Shown piece by piece: positions 24,301 through 37,745 of a DNA stretch of 64,000 nucleotides; the stretch's first letter is position 1, and each line of letters begins with the position of its first letter. The translations under genes were made by a program, and so were the position numbers. The stretch comes from Takakia lepidozioides (lineage: Eukaryota > Streptophyta > Takakiopsida > Takakiales > Takakiaceae), in assembly GCA_030704615.1 (NCBI GenBank), contig CM060733.1, positions 67,582,001 through 67,646,000 on the forward strand. The letters run 5' to 3'. The notes below the pieces were generated by a model, which was not told where the DNA came from, did no database searches, and was given only the letters and a program-made list of their open reading frames with translations.

Positions 24301-27300
24301 AGCAGTCAGAACATCAGCCTTGGATCGCATCACATTTAGTCTCGCAAGAACCTTAGGCAGCAGACCCCATACAACACACAATTAATGGTAGAGAATCCTT
24401 CTGCAATGTACTCACATCACCTGAAATTGAGTGTGTCCTGACACAAGCAAGCTAAGTATATCTTCTTGTAAGGGAAGAAGACGTAGAAACAACAAGGCAC
24501 TCATTAACAACCAGCTTAGTCGCTATTGCTTTTCCTGAAGATACATACCTCCAACACTGCTTCTCGAACAGGAATGAAAGAGGCGCTTGGCTGCAGCTTT
24601 TCTGGAGTGCTCAACAACACTTCCCACATATGCTGCACCCATCACTAAGACTCATTTGATGAGCTAAAGGTTTTTTATCAGATGCTCTCACTCATTGGGT
24701 GCTCCGGAAAAAGATCAACTAACTCTGGCCCTGAGGTGACATGGTCCATAGCAAGATGAAATAAACACCATTAGAAGCCAATTTAGAATTGCTAGGTATT
24801 TCCCTGCAAATAATATCTGAGTGCAGAGGACTAGGCATGGGGTACATAGAGCCAGGAAGCATGTCGCTGGCTATTTACAATGCACCTTCTTGGCATCTTC
24901 TCCATGTTCACGCATCTGGAGGAGGGCCTGACATGTTGCTCGCTCCTCTTCTACAAACCTACCTCCTGCCAAACACTCAGAAGTCATGCACATTATTTCA
25001 AGCTGACACGATCTACAGGAAATCACAAGTGTGTACCGCAAGTATTAATGTCAACACCCTTTCAACCGTTCCAGCCAAACCAGCTTAAACAGGGGGGTCA
25101 CTCCTAAACAGGGTACTTAATGTTCTGGGTGCCTGGGGGCCTCCAAATCCATGGGGGAAGGATTGGGCAACCACGTTGCCCTGGTTACGGCCATTAGAGG
25201 GATCCAACCCCCAAATGGGAGGAAGTAGCAATGAAGAGACACCATAATTCACAATCGATTCAGCACAACCCTCCTGTTCTTTTGTTCTTGAGAAAAAGGA
25301 GAAGGCACCTACCGGGTTTGGATTCTGCTAAGTGCTGTACACTGCTCCAGACTTGGGCAGGAATGATCTCAAGATCAGAGGGAGCAGAGTAGAGGCACAC
25401 CCGCGCCAGCAGCACAAGACCCAGCTTGGTGAGTGGGGCTGTTGTTAGCACTGCATCTATGGAACGCAAGAGCGACTGCAGCTGGAAAGGCTGTGCTAAG
25501 GGCACCATCTTGAGCACCACTTTCAGTGCTTGCCTTCGCAGCCCTGCTGACACCTCTGTGGTGGCTGATGAAACAACCTTAACCCATGTGTCTGCAACCA
25601 ACATCTGCAGAAATCCCTGGTACTCTCCTACATAGATCCCATTAGCCTCTGCATGTGGGCTCATTTGATTGTCTACTAGTATTGCAAGCTGCTTCAGCGC
25701 TTCAGCACGCTGCTCAGGTTCTGGGTGTTCCAGCATTGTGGAAAGCAATTGTATCAAGGGGTCTGACGGCACTCCACTCAAGGACTCCATTACAACTGCT
25801 TTGGCTAACCACTGGGTGGTGCGCAGCCTCCATGCAACCCTTGGGGCATGGCTGCACTGATACTGCAGTATTTCATACACATGCTTCCATGTGTGGAATG
25901 ACACAGAAGGGAGGCCCAACAAATAATCCATCATCACATGTGCCACTTGCCAGCAACGCGCTTGCTGCAGCCTCAGTATAGCTTGTGCCAATGCTTCCAC
26001 AGGGACTGCCAAAAACCGATCCTCCGCTACAGGATTCTTGGTTGCCCCACAAAGTGAATCCACAGCATCTTTATCCTTGACTCCGCAGCAACGCAAACAT
26101 TGTGATGCCACCTGTGTGATCCTGGAGGTTAGTTGTGGATGCACTTTCCAGGCAGTTTCCAGAGCTGGACCCAGGTCCAGCACTAAGAGTCGCACTCCTC
26201 CTCTGAACTCTTCCTTCTCTGCACTGCATCCCAAGGCGGTTGCTATTTGATCTGCATGTCCTTTTCCAGTCACATGGAATTCCAAGACATCACTGGCAGA
26301 TTCTGGGGCACCTGAATCATCATGACTACCATCCTTCTCATCCTCAACAGAGACAAGGCCAACAGCATTGGACACACCGGGATGCTCAGTGTCAGACTCC
26401 TCTGACTCAGGGGTACCTAACATTGGAAGACTTGCAGGATCAGTCAAAGCGAACAGAGCTTGTGGAGGTTCTGTACATTGCTCTTTCAAATCAGGCACCT
26501 TGGATTCACCCACCATCCCTTGGAGGAGGATATGAGTCTCTTCCAAAATCCTCTGAAATGCACAGAGGTAATCATACCAAGAACTGGTAGAAGATGAATC
26601 TGTAAATTTTACCCAGGCCATAAGGGAGTTAAGAAGCTTATTCCGTCTGGACATAGATAAATCAGAAAGAAGTGATCCACAGAGGAAAAGTAACAATGCC
26701 CCCTTGGGCCCTCCCTTTGCCACCTGCTCACTTGTTTCAGGGCCTGTGTTCAGCTGCTTCATCATAGTATCAAAACATAAGGCCTCAAAGGTAAAATCCC
26801 CTGCTGTTGTGGCTGCCCTTGCTGTTGCATGCGAGATGATGGGCTTCAAGGCCTTCAACACAGCATCCAGTAAGGGCACATCACAATAGGAGCTGCCACA
26901 CAGTGACATCAGTACCTGCAGTACCCTGGGCAATTCAGGCATAATAGCTTCCATGTGCTCCACCACCATTACCTCTAGCAGCCGCATGACAACGTAGCGC
27001 AAATTTCCAAGAGCAAAACCCTTCACTGTCACCTCTCCACGGTCTCCTTGGTCTGTTGCAATGTGTGGAAATGGCTGGTAGCAAATCTCAGATAACCAGC
27101 TTAACATATCCGGCACAGCAGTGTAAGGCACCCCTTGGATTTGCGAGCAAATTGCATTCAGCAACGTCTCTGCAAACTGGCTAAACTGGGCTCTCAGCCT
27201 TGGGAGCACAAGGTTGAACTCGGGATACAAGGCCCTCACTAGATCCCCAGGGTCAGCTGGCTCATCCTGTTCTGCACCATACAGGAATCCCTCACCTACA

Positions 27301-30300
27301 ACTGCCTTTGTGAGCACATCATGCTCCTTAGGTTCTCTGTATTTCAGAAGCTCAACAGAAACAAGCTCATCGGAGAAAATGAGGAGCAAGGCTGTCAGAT
27401 GCTGCATGTCAGACAAAAAAGGAAGTTCTGTATCGAAATGGAACTGGGCACAGCGAGCCAGAGCCATCCAGCCCACATAGCGCACCAAAGGTGAACAGGA
27501 GGAAGAAAACTGTGGTATCTTTGATATCCATGCCCAAACTGGAATCAAGTCCCTTTGTAAAAAACTACCTTTAGGAAAACCCACGTCAATATCATCTTCC
27601 ATCACTCTACCACCACTTGCTGCAAGGACTAGTCTGCGCAACAGTATCCACTGTTGTCTTATGCCATGCAAGGTCCCTGATCCATGTAGTGAACTGCCTT
27701 CATTTGCTTGGTTATGATGTGCAATTAGAGATGCATTTAGGCGTGCTGCACACACCAATATCACATCAATTATATCTTCAGCAGGGGATGAAAGCTGAGT
27801 GGCTGAATCGAGTACAAATAAGAGGCCTTGCAAGACAACCTCGTAAAGGTTCTGACGTTCTCGCTGTGATTGACGAACCAAAAACTGGCATAGCAAGCTT
27901 TGGTGCTGGCGCACTAGTGTCACTGCATCCTGTGAATCTTTTGCATCCACCTCTATTCCATAAAGACAACCATCAGAGTCCTGATATTCTTTGCCCTCTA
28001 CTCCACCACCCAGCGGGCCTTTGCTATCCCACTCTGCTGCCTGCAGGAGGATGGACAAAACCGCTTTGTCACGTTCCTCTTCGAGCCAGGCCACCATTTT
28101 CAGCCCACTGCTGTCATCTGTAGCTGCATCTCCCTCAACCCCATTTAGTTTTGTGCGCACTGACAAGGCCCCTTCCACAGTCTTGAACAGATGCTGATAT
28201 TCACTCGATGAAATCATGAAAAAAGGATTCAGATGACACTCAGCAGCAAGAAGCAGGGCATCAATGGCAGCTTCACGACTCTCCCTCCTTGCGTCCTGGC
28301 GAGAGTGCAGCTCCGCTGCAAACCGAATGAACTCTGATGCCCTAAGCTCGCGCTCCGGCATATTGACCAGCTGCCAGTGCTCCACCTGCAGGTTCCAGTC
28401 AAGCTCATCCCTGCCCACATCCAACATCAGCACTTTGCCTCGCCTCCCTTCCAGATTGGCCACTACATTCATAAAGCTGTGGTCTTCCACAAGAGTACCC
28501 TCAGATTGGCCTGCCAAACATGGCAAAGTCAGTCCTTTCAGCTCCAGAGGCGCAAAAAAGAGGCTCCCATCTTCGCGGGAATCCACCTTGGAGCCTCCAT
28601 CAGCTGCCACATCCAGCTTCGTGGTTGTTTCTTCATCATCAACACCAAGCTTTGTAACAGCCAGAGCATCAAGAAAATCACTGGCTTCGGCTGCACCCCC
28701 TTTGCCTGTCCCAGTTTTTCGCAAATCAATGCCCGGTGGCAAGGCCACATGGGGTGCCAATATTGACAGCAGCACACTGCACAACCCACAATGACTCCCT
28801 TCTGAGATTTGCAGAAAAGAGAAAGCGGCCTTTCATTCCACAATACTCACTTAAAAGACTTAACTGCAGCCCTTACAAGTTGAAGCAAGAAAAATCTCAA
28901 TTGCCTTGGTAAAATCTAGGCGCTATACCTGGGTGCAACATGACCCCTCCTCCATTCTGCTTCCATTGCAGGCAAAACAGCAGGCTTCTGGAGAGCGGTG
29001 TGCAGCAGGTCAAGGGCAAGAGCACATGTCTGTTCTTGCTTCTCCAAAACCACTGCTGATACATCCCCAAATGCGATGGCACTCTTTACAGGCATTATCG
29101 CCGGAATGAGATATGGCTCCAGCATCTCTATGACAAACAGAACCTGGTGCTTCACTTTCTGCATAACTCTCCACAATTCTCGAGTCAGATCCGGAATCAG
29201 GAGTTCCCTTGCCAGGGTGGACTCCAAACTAGTGGCTGACACAATCTCAGACGATGGACACACTCATATGTACAATCACTGGATGTACACACTTGTGAAG
29301 TCAATACCTCACACCTCCTAGCAAGAAATCTTAGAAAATATAGCAAGCACTGCACCTTATATTGGAGTAGAACATCATCTACATGTCCAGAGAGTGCCAG
29401 CATCATATACACCAATACTGCCCGGGCTTGTATAGGGGCCTGATGGCCGGCCTGTACCACACTTGTCAAAACAACAAACCAACTGACATTTCAAAACACA
29501 TTGCTCCCTACTGGGCCATAGAGGTGGCAGAGACTGATGGAAACCGACTACTGGAATCTGCCACAGAAAGAATCGCGGATGTAAGTATGAGAAGAGGAAA
29601 TCGAGAGCTGAACCTGGATGATGCCAAGTAAATCTTCCAATAGCTCAATTGCCAGGTCTACCTGGTCTCCAATTACATGCCAATAGTCCCAGATCCAAGT
29701 CTGGTTAATTTGAGCCAAATGACATAGATAAATCATACAATTCACATGATTACCTATGACCAATGTTGAGCACTGTGAGCAGGATTAGCATCCCCGTTAG
29801 GAAATGTTTATCTATAATGCTGAAGAGATGCTGTCAGAAACATGTGGGAAAAAAGCTGGAATGCATTGCTAGTAAACATGTCTCCCTGGCATAATATCCA
29901 AGGAAAGAAAAATCCAGCTGCTGTGATTTTGAAGATTATGACCCCTCTTGTACACTCGTTTGTTACGAGTACTATGCCTTCGCAATTCATTACTCCCACT
30001 ATCAAGCACAGAGAACAATATCCCGATTGGCAATAATTGGAAAGACATTCTTTAAGAGTAATTTGAAAACTGCCCAACCAAAATTGCAAGGCATTGGTTC
30101 TTTAAACAGACCTGGGTGTGACCCAAATGGCAACGTGCACATGGTGAATGTCCTGAACTAGTTCCATGGCATGGAACTAGGCTAACAAATAGTCCAATGA
30201 AATCAGAAGATTACTTGCCAAAAACAATTATTGGCACTTCCTCTCCAATGACTTTTGAAACTAACGCTAATGGTAGTTCCATTCCCCCAAGTTGCTACTA

Positions 30301-33300
30301 AGGATATCCCCCATGCCTGATCCTCTTGCACTCAGTTTCAGAGTATCCTCAATGTTCTCTTCCCACTAACACTGGAGCTAGCTCAGACTTCATTTTGGGA
30401 AGGAAATCTAACCTTCGCTATGATCATGGACAGCCACAGGGCAAGCGGTCCAACACACAAATCGATCAACACACAAGCTGCTTTTTCCTGCAACCTCAAA
30501 CAGCTGCCTCTTGAGAAGTTGCCACCACATCTGTTAGGAATAGAACAAAGTGATGTATTTCACTGTGCCCTACAAAATGGAAGTGCATCAAGTACTTACA
30601 TTCACCCAGGTTACCAAAGAGGCCGATCAGAAAGGAAAAAAGCAAAAGAAACAAACAGAAAATTTCCACAAGCACAATACAATAAGAAACAGTATCCAAT
30701 TGGGGAAATTAAGCGCACATGGGCTGGCGAGTAAGATGAGAGGTATCCCACACAGGCATCAAGAAGTGGGCGATAAGATGGCGCTGTCGCCAAGGCCACC
30801 ACCTGCAATCATCCGTTGATTAGGACCTCCACCTGATACACCTTCCAAGAGCACGGAAAGCAAACAGACCCAAACGCATACATCTTTGCTCTCCTAAGAC
30901 TGCAAATATGGCCCACCTGAGTCAGTGCACGCTGCACTAGGGGAGCCTGCCATTGCCCGAAGGTTTCATCGACATGGTCTGTATTAGCAGACGTACTTAG
31001 GGGCGGACGAAGAGCTGCACACCCAACCAGAGACATCAGGGTCTTTGCAGTGCAACCTCAAAAACCCACCAGCCTGCTGTATGCTCAGAGAACATTTAGT
31101 CCCACTTTACCACTCACTCATTTACAACAGAGAAAAGATGATAAATGCAAAATTGAGAATACAAGAGTACCAGGAAGCAAAGCCTGTAGAAAGGGTAGAA
31201 CTGGTGACAGGTCCGACTTTGCATCTGCCAACCTTCGACAGATGGTAGGCTGCAGGCTCAGAAAATACCACATTAGCAACATAAAGATATTACATTCAGA
31301 TTTCCACACAGTTTGCAGATGATCCATCTAATTACTAAATTACCATGGCAATGCTAGGTTCCAACAGTGTGTTTCTATCCTATGATGGACTGCAAAGGCA
31401 AACATGGCAGCTGTGAAAATGGACAAATTATTAGAGTTTGATAATACAAGACAGTCAATGATACGGGATGTATGACAAGGAACTGGGTGGCTGCTGCCCC
31501 CAGACAACTTCAATTTGCCATTTTGCTCTAGACGTGACTGCTACAAAAACTACTCATTGATCAAGCATTTCCAATAGTGAAAGGAGCTAGCGAAGATACC
31601 TGTGTAGCGCATGCATACAACACGTGAAGCAGCCCCTCCTCAACTAGAGGAATGTCCACCATACTTGCAGGTCCTATCTCCAAACTTTCGTCATCTAGAA
31701 CTCGCAAACCTTCACCGAAAATAGAAGAATAATCGGATGGCATGGCAGATGTTTCGTTAACACTGGCACTATCCTCCCCAACCAAACCTGCCATCTCACT
31801 AGCTGTTGATGGTCCCTCCAAGCTTGGCCCTCCCAACTTGCGCAACAGTCTGGCCACCTGGATATAATATAGCCACCAGGTAAATCAATGAAACATTGAG
31901 GAGCCTAAGCCCTTCCTTAGCGTCATGGCCGTAAAACCCGATTAGCCCACAGATATACTTCAAGAGTGAATCTTCCACATTACATCCACTCGGAAAGCCT
32001 TTTCAGAGCATATCTTCAATATGCAATTAGAAGCTGTAAGAAGGGAACTGAGATCACTTTGGAGGACACCAGACTGTACAATAGAGACTGTGTGAAAAAG
32101 ATGGAGTTGGATTACCTTCCGACATGCACTGCCGAGGGAGTTGTCCTTGTATGCAACCTTCAACAGCAATACAACAGCATCTGGACGCAGAGCCAAGGCA
32201 TGCCCTGCAGGCTGTAGAGAAAGCCCAGGACTGCGAACTCTTCTTGGTGGAGCCTAATCAAACAACATGATTAATTTACCCTACCATTGAAGCCCAGGTT
32301 TTTACCAGAACAAACATCCAAAAACCCTGCTTGTAGGGTATGCACAAACATCAAACCTTCTTTTTCATTGTCAAGTCTACAAATGTACATACAACAATTT
32401 TGAATATGTATCTATACTTCAAATAAAGAGTTCATGACTTCTGACTATAAATCTAAATATTTCAAGGTACAATCCGTCATAAGGAGTTCCACTTAATGTA
32501 GGACATGGTCAATACCTGGAAGTTGGATGAAACTGTGAAGACAGAAGCGAGGCTGCTTTTGCCTGATTCTAGGTCTGGTCCTCCAATTGCTGCTGTCTTC
32601 TCACTGTCCCTGCTCATTTATCAACCCAGTGTTTTCAGCGGATCCCAATGTTCCCTGCTGCTAACCACGTATGTTGGCACAAAGGGACAAACATTATCAC
32701 CACACACTCCCTAGATTGGAAAGGATGTAGAAGTGAAACATTGGATGTTCCCTCTGTTTGAGATCCAATTTTTTCGTGAGCAAATAATTGCACGAGCATC
32801 AAAATATGAATTGTGTTTGCCTTTACAGGGTCTCCTATGAAAGGCTCAATAGGGATGCAGGTCATCGTCATAAAAAGACCTCTAACAAAAGGCACAAAGA
32901 TAGCGAATAGGAGAAGCAAAAAGATAGCTTACCTGAATCCTCCAAACACAGCTAAAAATGGGTAGAAGGGGCCAACAAGCATGGCCAGGAAGCGAACAGT
33001 AGATTCCATTGCCTCACTAGGCACTGACAGCTCTCCCTGCCAACAAGGATCCCTCCAATGCACCCTCTCTCAGCTCAAGATGTGCTTGCACCATAATCCC
33101 CAACTGATTCATGCTACAGCCATTGCATCCAGGGCCCTGCACTTCTAAACATCTACACTTTTGATAGAAGTGCATACCTTTGAAGAATTTGCCAGTAATC
33201 AAACGTTCCTTTCCATGAATCCAACATCTCTTACCTTTTCAACAGCAGGCATATCAGGAGATAATATCCAACTTCGGCCAGAGCATACCTCCAAGTGCTG

Positions 33301-35703
33301 AAGAAAAGGTGACACCCGGAGAGAAATTTCTTGAAGAAGCTGCACATGTATACCACAACCAGCTAATGTAAGCTGAGTTGACCCCACACAATATCACATA
33401 TCAAAGTTTGGACTAGGCTATCAACATGATGCAACCATTTGAACTCCCACATTGCCAAGGCTGCTTCGACTTGCGAAAATTCTCGTGCTCTGCCTGAAGT
33501 TTCAGCATGAAAACATGAGGTGTAAGTTTCAGAGCGACCAGACCTATTGCAGGCAGAGGGTGGACAGTGTGGCTAGAACTTTATCGATCGATGGTGCTAA
33601 CTCTTGGTTCTACATCATTTGCAATTGTATTTAAAGATCCTTCCAGCGACCTTCCAAAGCTGTCTCCAGGCAACTTGTATCGATCAAGGAAATAAATTTA
33701 TGATCTCCCACTTCAACACAGAACGACGATTTCAGTTTCAGTTTCAGTTTCTAAGTCAGGGCAGGCCAGATTAATACCTGCAGATAAATGTCATGAGGGT
33801 CTCTGATATGCGACACAATCTGAGGCAACAAATGGTCCACCACAGGTTGCAGCTCCGGCTCTAGTCCTGGGACTGGGATCCCCAGCAGCTGCAGTACAAC
33901 CCAAACGGCATTGCCTGCTTACAATGAGTAACATCAAATCAAGCTCTAATACTGGGAATGGGATGCAGGACAACCCAAACAATATTGCCCACATACACTA
34001 GAAGCATCAAACCAAAATCTCAAGCTTGACAACACTCTGAATAAGATACACAGCACAACTAACCTGCACCTGCCAATTACCCCTAGCAACCTTACTGGAA
34101 CTTAGATAAAAGCTACGCAAGATGCCAAGCCATTGCTTTTACATATTCCCATGTACGATAGTTAACTAGTTGATCAAACCAGAATGCAGTTCACCCAGAG
34201 CATGGAGATGTAACACACTGACCTGTACAAAAAAGATAGCAATTGGATTTCCCCGTAGACAAGAAATCCTTACGAAGCGACATGGCTGATGACCTATGTG
34301 GTACGTCATTTCCCGTCGAGGAGCTTCACAACGAGGCCGCACCTTTACAAATGTGTCAGGCTGCTCAACAGAAACCAAATGATTGACAAAAAGCATATGA
34401 ACATCCATTTCTTGCATAATATGCAGCAGGCTACACTGTCCAGCTGGACAGTCACACCTCCAATACTTCGTTTCCACAGAGACCAAACAGACCAGATGTG
34501 TGCTGAAGTTACTTCAAAACTCCACTATATTATTCCACTCCCCCACAAATGACAATACTCTATGCAAGAACAACAACTTTATAAATCAGTAGTAAGTATG
34601 AATGCCTATGTGGCAGGAAAGTTGGAATTTTTAACTTTTGATGCTATTACTACAGTTCCTTCTTCAGCTAAATACAATCTTTTCTCAGACCCAGGTGATT
34701 CATCAAACTAAACTTGACTCTTAAGCAAAATGGCATACAGGACAGTCTGACAGCTTAGAATCGATGCCCGAATGACACGCTTACATAGATTTCTTGGTAG
34801 CAGCACCTGGGAGTGTAAAAAGAGTGGGCTGCTTCAGCAGGACTTCCTAAGGACATGTGAATTGAACAGAACCCACAGAAGATAGCCATCAAAGGCTCAC
34901 CACCATCTCCTCCAAAATTGTCATACTTCTACAATAAGTGCATCATGCATTCCCATCTTTGTGAAGAACTAGCCATTCCATATGTCCCAGACACAGTTGT
35001 AAACAGAGCAGGCCCTGTTTTAACCCCATACACGGGTGGTGACAAGATGAATGGAGAAGAGAACCTTGAATCGAAGGCCAATGGAGATTTCCCATTCCAG
35101 AACTGACTTGTTATGTATACGGATTTGTGATAGTAGACACGCCTCCTGCAAATTCAAAGTGACCCAATGGACCTAAGGATATTCAAGAATTACTGTTCAA
35201 TCCCAAATAAACTGAATACTACCCACAAAGGGGAGAAGCGCCTCCCAAATTGAAACCACGTCAACCCCTGCACACCGAGCATAATTGCAATTGCACAACC
35301 CACTCAATCAGGAGGATTTCAAATCCTGGAAAATCGTCCATGGAGCCAGCTCGGAATGACAAGTTTACATTCTATCTATCCATGGACACTGCCCCTTGGC
35401 GCTGTTTTCGCAGTAAAACATACTATTGAGGGAAAACACTTAGGAAGAAACGAGTAGACTACATGCCATCACCTGTGTCCGTGACATCTGCCGCATTGAA
35501 TAGCAGGGATGAATCTGTCTGGAATATAAGGGACTGACCTCAAGCTCCAGAAGTAACCACTCCTTGGTGTTAGTGGAGGTGGACCAGTGGGAGCGTAAGT
35601 CTGAATCTAGCACCTGCACCGCGCGCTGTGCCTGAGACTCCCGAGAAGCCGCCCTCACCTTGAAGGCCAAGACCTTCACTCTTCCCTCCTCATCGGCCTC
35701 CAT
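21391..35703 (-). CDS. Very large conserved plant protein: discoidin-like domain, alpha-solenoid, coiled-coil C-terminus
   Basis: Minus-strand exons with matching phases: 35703-35539, 35145-35065, 34360-34223, 33888-33778, 33339-33235, 33012-32933, 32609-32516, 32253-32116, 31857-31600, 31249-31171, 31014-30917, 30802-30719, 30487-30413, 29661-29614, 29451-29356, 29158-28929, 28776-25313 (3,464 bp), 24950-24886, 24632-24549, 24351-24280, 24137-24004, 23329-23275, 23055-22927, 22717-22600, 22423-22335 and 21907-21391. Joins at 24886/24632 and 24280/24137 are unresolved. About 2,200 residues. The N-terminus (residues 1-165) resembles a discoidin/galactose-binding sandwich: LRSHWSTSTNTKEWLLLELE, HNKSVLEWEISIGLRFK, TFVKVRPRCEAPRRE, RISCLRGNPIAIFFVQ. 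A helical, ARM/HEAT-like body follows, then a charged coiled coil (RERAAEAEREVERQ) and the end RQIVERRERDGRREGKWERK. I remember this order and these signatures from a conserved, functionally uncharacterised land-plant family of similar length. The start is the ATG before EADEEGRVKVLAFKV. Probably functional; localisation unknown. Confidence 0.88.
23520..23826 (-). mobile_element. tRNA-derived SINE with a tRNA-Val(UAC)-like head
   Basis: On the minus strand the box A motif TGGCCCAGTGG lies at 23,819-23,809 and box B GTTCAAAGCC at 23,774-23,765, 45 nt apart, as in tRNA genes. Between them, a 5-bp stem (GCTGC/GCAGT) encloses the loop CTTACAA, giving anticodon TAC (valine). A non-tRNA body of about 230 bp follows, ending near ggctggagtccgccctaac. 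It lies in an intron of the large gene, same strand. Only one copy is seen in the window. The tRNA-like part is diverged, so this is a SINE rather than a working tRNA gene. Confidence 0.75.
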
Positions 35704-36225
35704 AGCCGGGACCCCCCTTCCGCTCTCCTCAGCAGCGCTGCCTAGCCTGTGTCTTTTTGCTGCTCTCTGCCACGATGGTGCGCCATCAAGCTGTTCACAC
35801 TTCACACTCCAGGCCCGCGCACATGGTACTTTGGGTATTCCAGTTAGCGATTTGCCAGCGGTGGGCCCACCTCAAGGGAGCAAAGCGAACGCAGTACGTG
35901 GCACATGTGTAGGGTAAGCAACCCAGGCGAGGTGCTTCACAGGTGTGAGCCCCTTGCCACGAGGGCGGAGCACAACCAGTGAAGCAACGAGCGTGGGTTG
36001 CTTCCCCAGCGTAAAGATTTTTTCTTAAAAAAGTGCCTTGCCAGGCTCGCAAGGAGCGTTACGGAGTGTAAGCCACTGGCGCGACGTGCTTATTAGAGCA
36101 TAACCAGCAGTGGCGCGGTAAACAAACACGCCAACGGCATTATACCAGCCCATTTTTGGCCAGGAGCCCGTATAGTAGCGTGGCAGCTGGTATGAAGGCT
36201 AGGGTTTCTTGGTGGACAACAGGTC
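35704..36225. promoter_or_regulatory. GC-rich, probably bidirectional promoter region
   Basis: Between the minus-strand start at 35,703 and a plus-strand ORF at 36,226. It contains repeated short words (caagg/cgag, ttgcc, aggcgaggtgctt, agcaacgagcg) and CpG-rich DNA. A minus-strand frame extends 34 codons upstream of the chosen ATG without conserved character. No TATA box is obvious. Confidence 0.4.
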
Positions 36226-36519
36226 ATGCCGAGAGCGCCTATGGAGAGAGCGTCTATGGAGGGAATGGCACCTTTCAAGAGGAAGTGGAGAAATAAAGGT
36301 GCGACCCAGGGATATAGGAAGAAGATGAAGATTCCGCAAGGAGGCCACGTTATAGGACCTTACGATCCTCCACGACTCGCCTTCCTCCCGGCGGTGCACG
36401 GCGCTCACAAGCCTAACGTTTTGCTGCACAACACCCTTGTCAATGTGAGAAAAGACTCGCCTTCCTCCCTGGTCGTTTTCAAAGACCACTGTACTATCTC
36501 CAGACTGCAAATTACATAA
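36226..36519 (+). CDS. Hypothetical basic N-terminal exon or small protein
   Basis: A 97-codon frame opening with a K/R-rich, acid-poor stretch (ASMEGMAPFKRKWRNKGATQ) that would suit an organelle transit peptide. GGHVIGPYDPPRLAFLP follows. I do not recognise a family. It lies divergently from the large gene, and PPR sequence follows 1.2 kb downstream on the same strand, so it could be the first exon of the gene that gave rise to those repeats; no splice link could be shown. The opposite strand is also open over the same interval, which lowers confidence. Confidence 0.3.
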   Translation: MPRAPMERASMEGMAPFKRKWRNKGATQGYRKKMKIPQGGHVIGPYDPPRLAFLPAVHGAHKPNVLLHNTLVNVRKDSPSSLVVFKDHCTISRLQIT

Positions 36520-36639
36520 GCTGGGTTAGCATCTATGTAAGTCTGGACATGTTCCTTGTTCATCATTGTGTTAGAGCCCAATGGAGCCCAAAACAACTTG
36601 CATGAATGTTGTTGAAAGCTCACTAGCACCCCTCAGGAC

Positions 36640-37745
36640 CTTGTCAAAATGTCGATGCTGTCGGATTTTCGAGCACAAACCTCGGAGCAGACCTGGCATG
36701 CTCTTTCACGATGGTGGGACAACCGCGGAGTACGGAGCAGACCTGACATGAGTTTTTTAAAGATCCTTCACGATGGAGGGACAACCGCAATCGCAAGGTG
36801 TGGCTTTTTCTTAATGTATGAGGTGAAGAAGTTCGTCCATCCTGCAAATGTGGGCTCTTGGCTCCTGTTAGTACCATGATTTGGTATTCTTCCTGATGTT
36901 TACAAGGTTCTTGGGAGATTCAGCTTGGTCTTAGCAGGCCGTGTTTCAATCTCTGCCCGCTCAGCTGCACCGTGGTGGTTCTCACAGACCAATCTGACAT
37001 TACCTGACTACAAAAACAAGCAGCACACACAAGAGGTCCTCTTGGGTTCATGGTCAGTCAAATCCTCCATGGGTCATGACACAAGGTCGAGGACAATGTG
37101 GTGAGGGCACCTTCTTCTTCGACCTATTTCAGCCTGTTTTGCCCTCTCATCAGACTCGGCCTTGAATTTGCATATTGATTTCTATAAGTTAGCTCGATGG
37201 GTGGATCTGTGGTGGTTTGGAGTGACTTTGACAAGTTACAGAGAGAAGCAGATGCAATCCAGAATTGGAACTACAGTAATAAGCAGGGTTGGGGTGTTTC
37301 CTGGAAGAACTTAACGCCGTTAGTGTCAGCTGCTAGCAGCAAGTATTCATGATTTGTACACAGGCAAGGATAGCTGAAGGACCAGGGATAGAGGTCCAGA
37401 TTCATCCAAGAGGGCCGGATTTCAAACACAAGGTTCCTTCTGATTCCCTGTGGATCAATAGCTACAAGAAATCTGCTAATGAAAAGATGGTCTGCTAATC
37501 AAAGCATCTTCTTCAACACACTTCACCCTGTTTTTCCCTCTTATCAGAATCTGCCCTAATTTTCAAGTTGAATTCTGCAAGTTAGCTGGTTGAGTGAGCC
37601 TGGGATAGTTTGGAGTGCCTTTGACATGTTACTGCCAATGTGACAACAGGAAAGTATCCAAAAAGATGTAACATAATGAGGAGAAGTTGTGGAATGAAGA
37701 CTTTTCTAACCCCAGTCAATGGTGGGACAACCGAGGCAAAAGGTG
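36640..37745. repeat. Duplicated non-coding block (X and Y units) before the PPR array
   Basis: Unit X (about 37,240-37,465, with gtcagctgctagcagcaag, ggatagctgaagga, gattccctgtgg) recurs at about 40,520-40,740 and 41,073-41,310. Unit Y (about 37,500-37,745, with cttcaacaca, caccctgtttttccctcttatcagaat, gtcaatggtgggacaacc) recurs at 39,200-39,360 and 40,800-41,065. A smaller local duplication (ggagcagacctg...gggacaaccgc) lies at 36,690-36,790. The blocks look like flanks or introns duplicated together with the PPR sequence. No gene is seen in the block itself. Confidence 0.6.

Noticed and set aside
21391-35703. Identification of the large gene as Virilizer (m6A writer scaffold)
   Set aside because: Both are giant plant solenoid proteins, but the N-terminal and C-terminal signatures here do not match what I remember of Virilizer.
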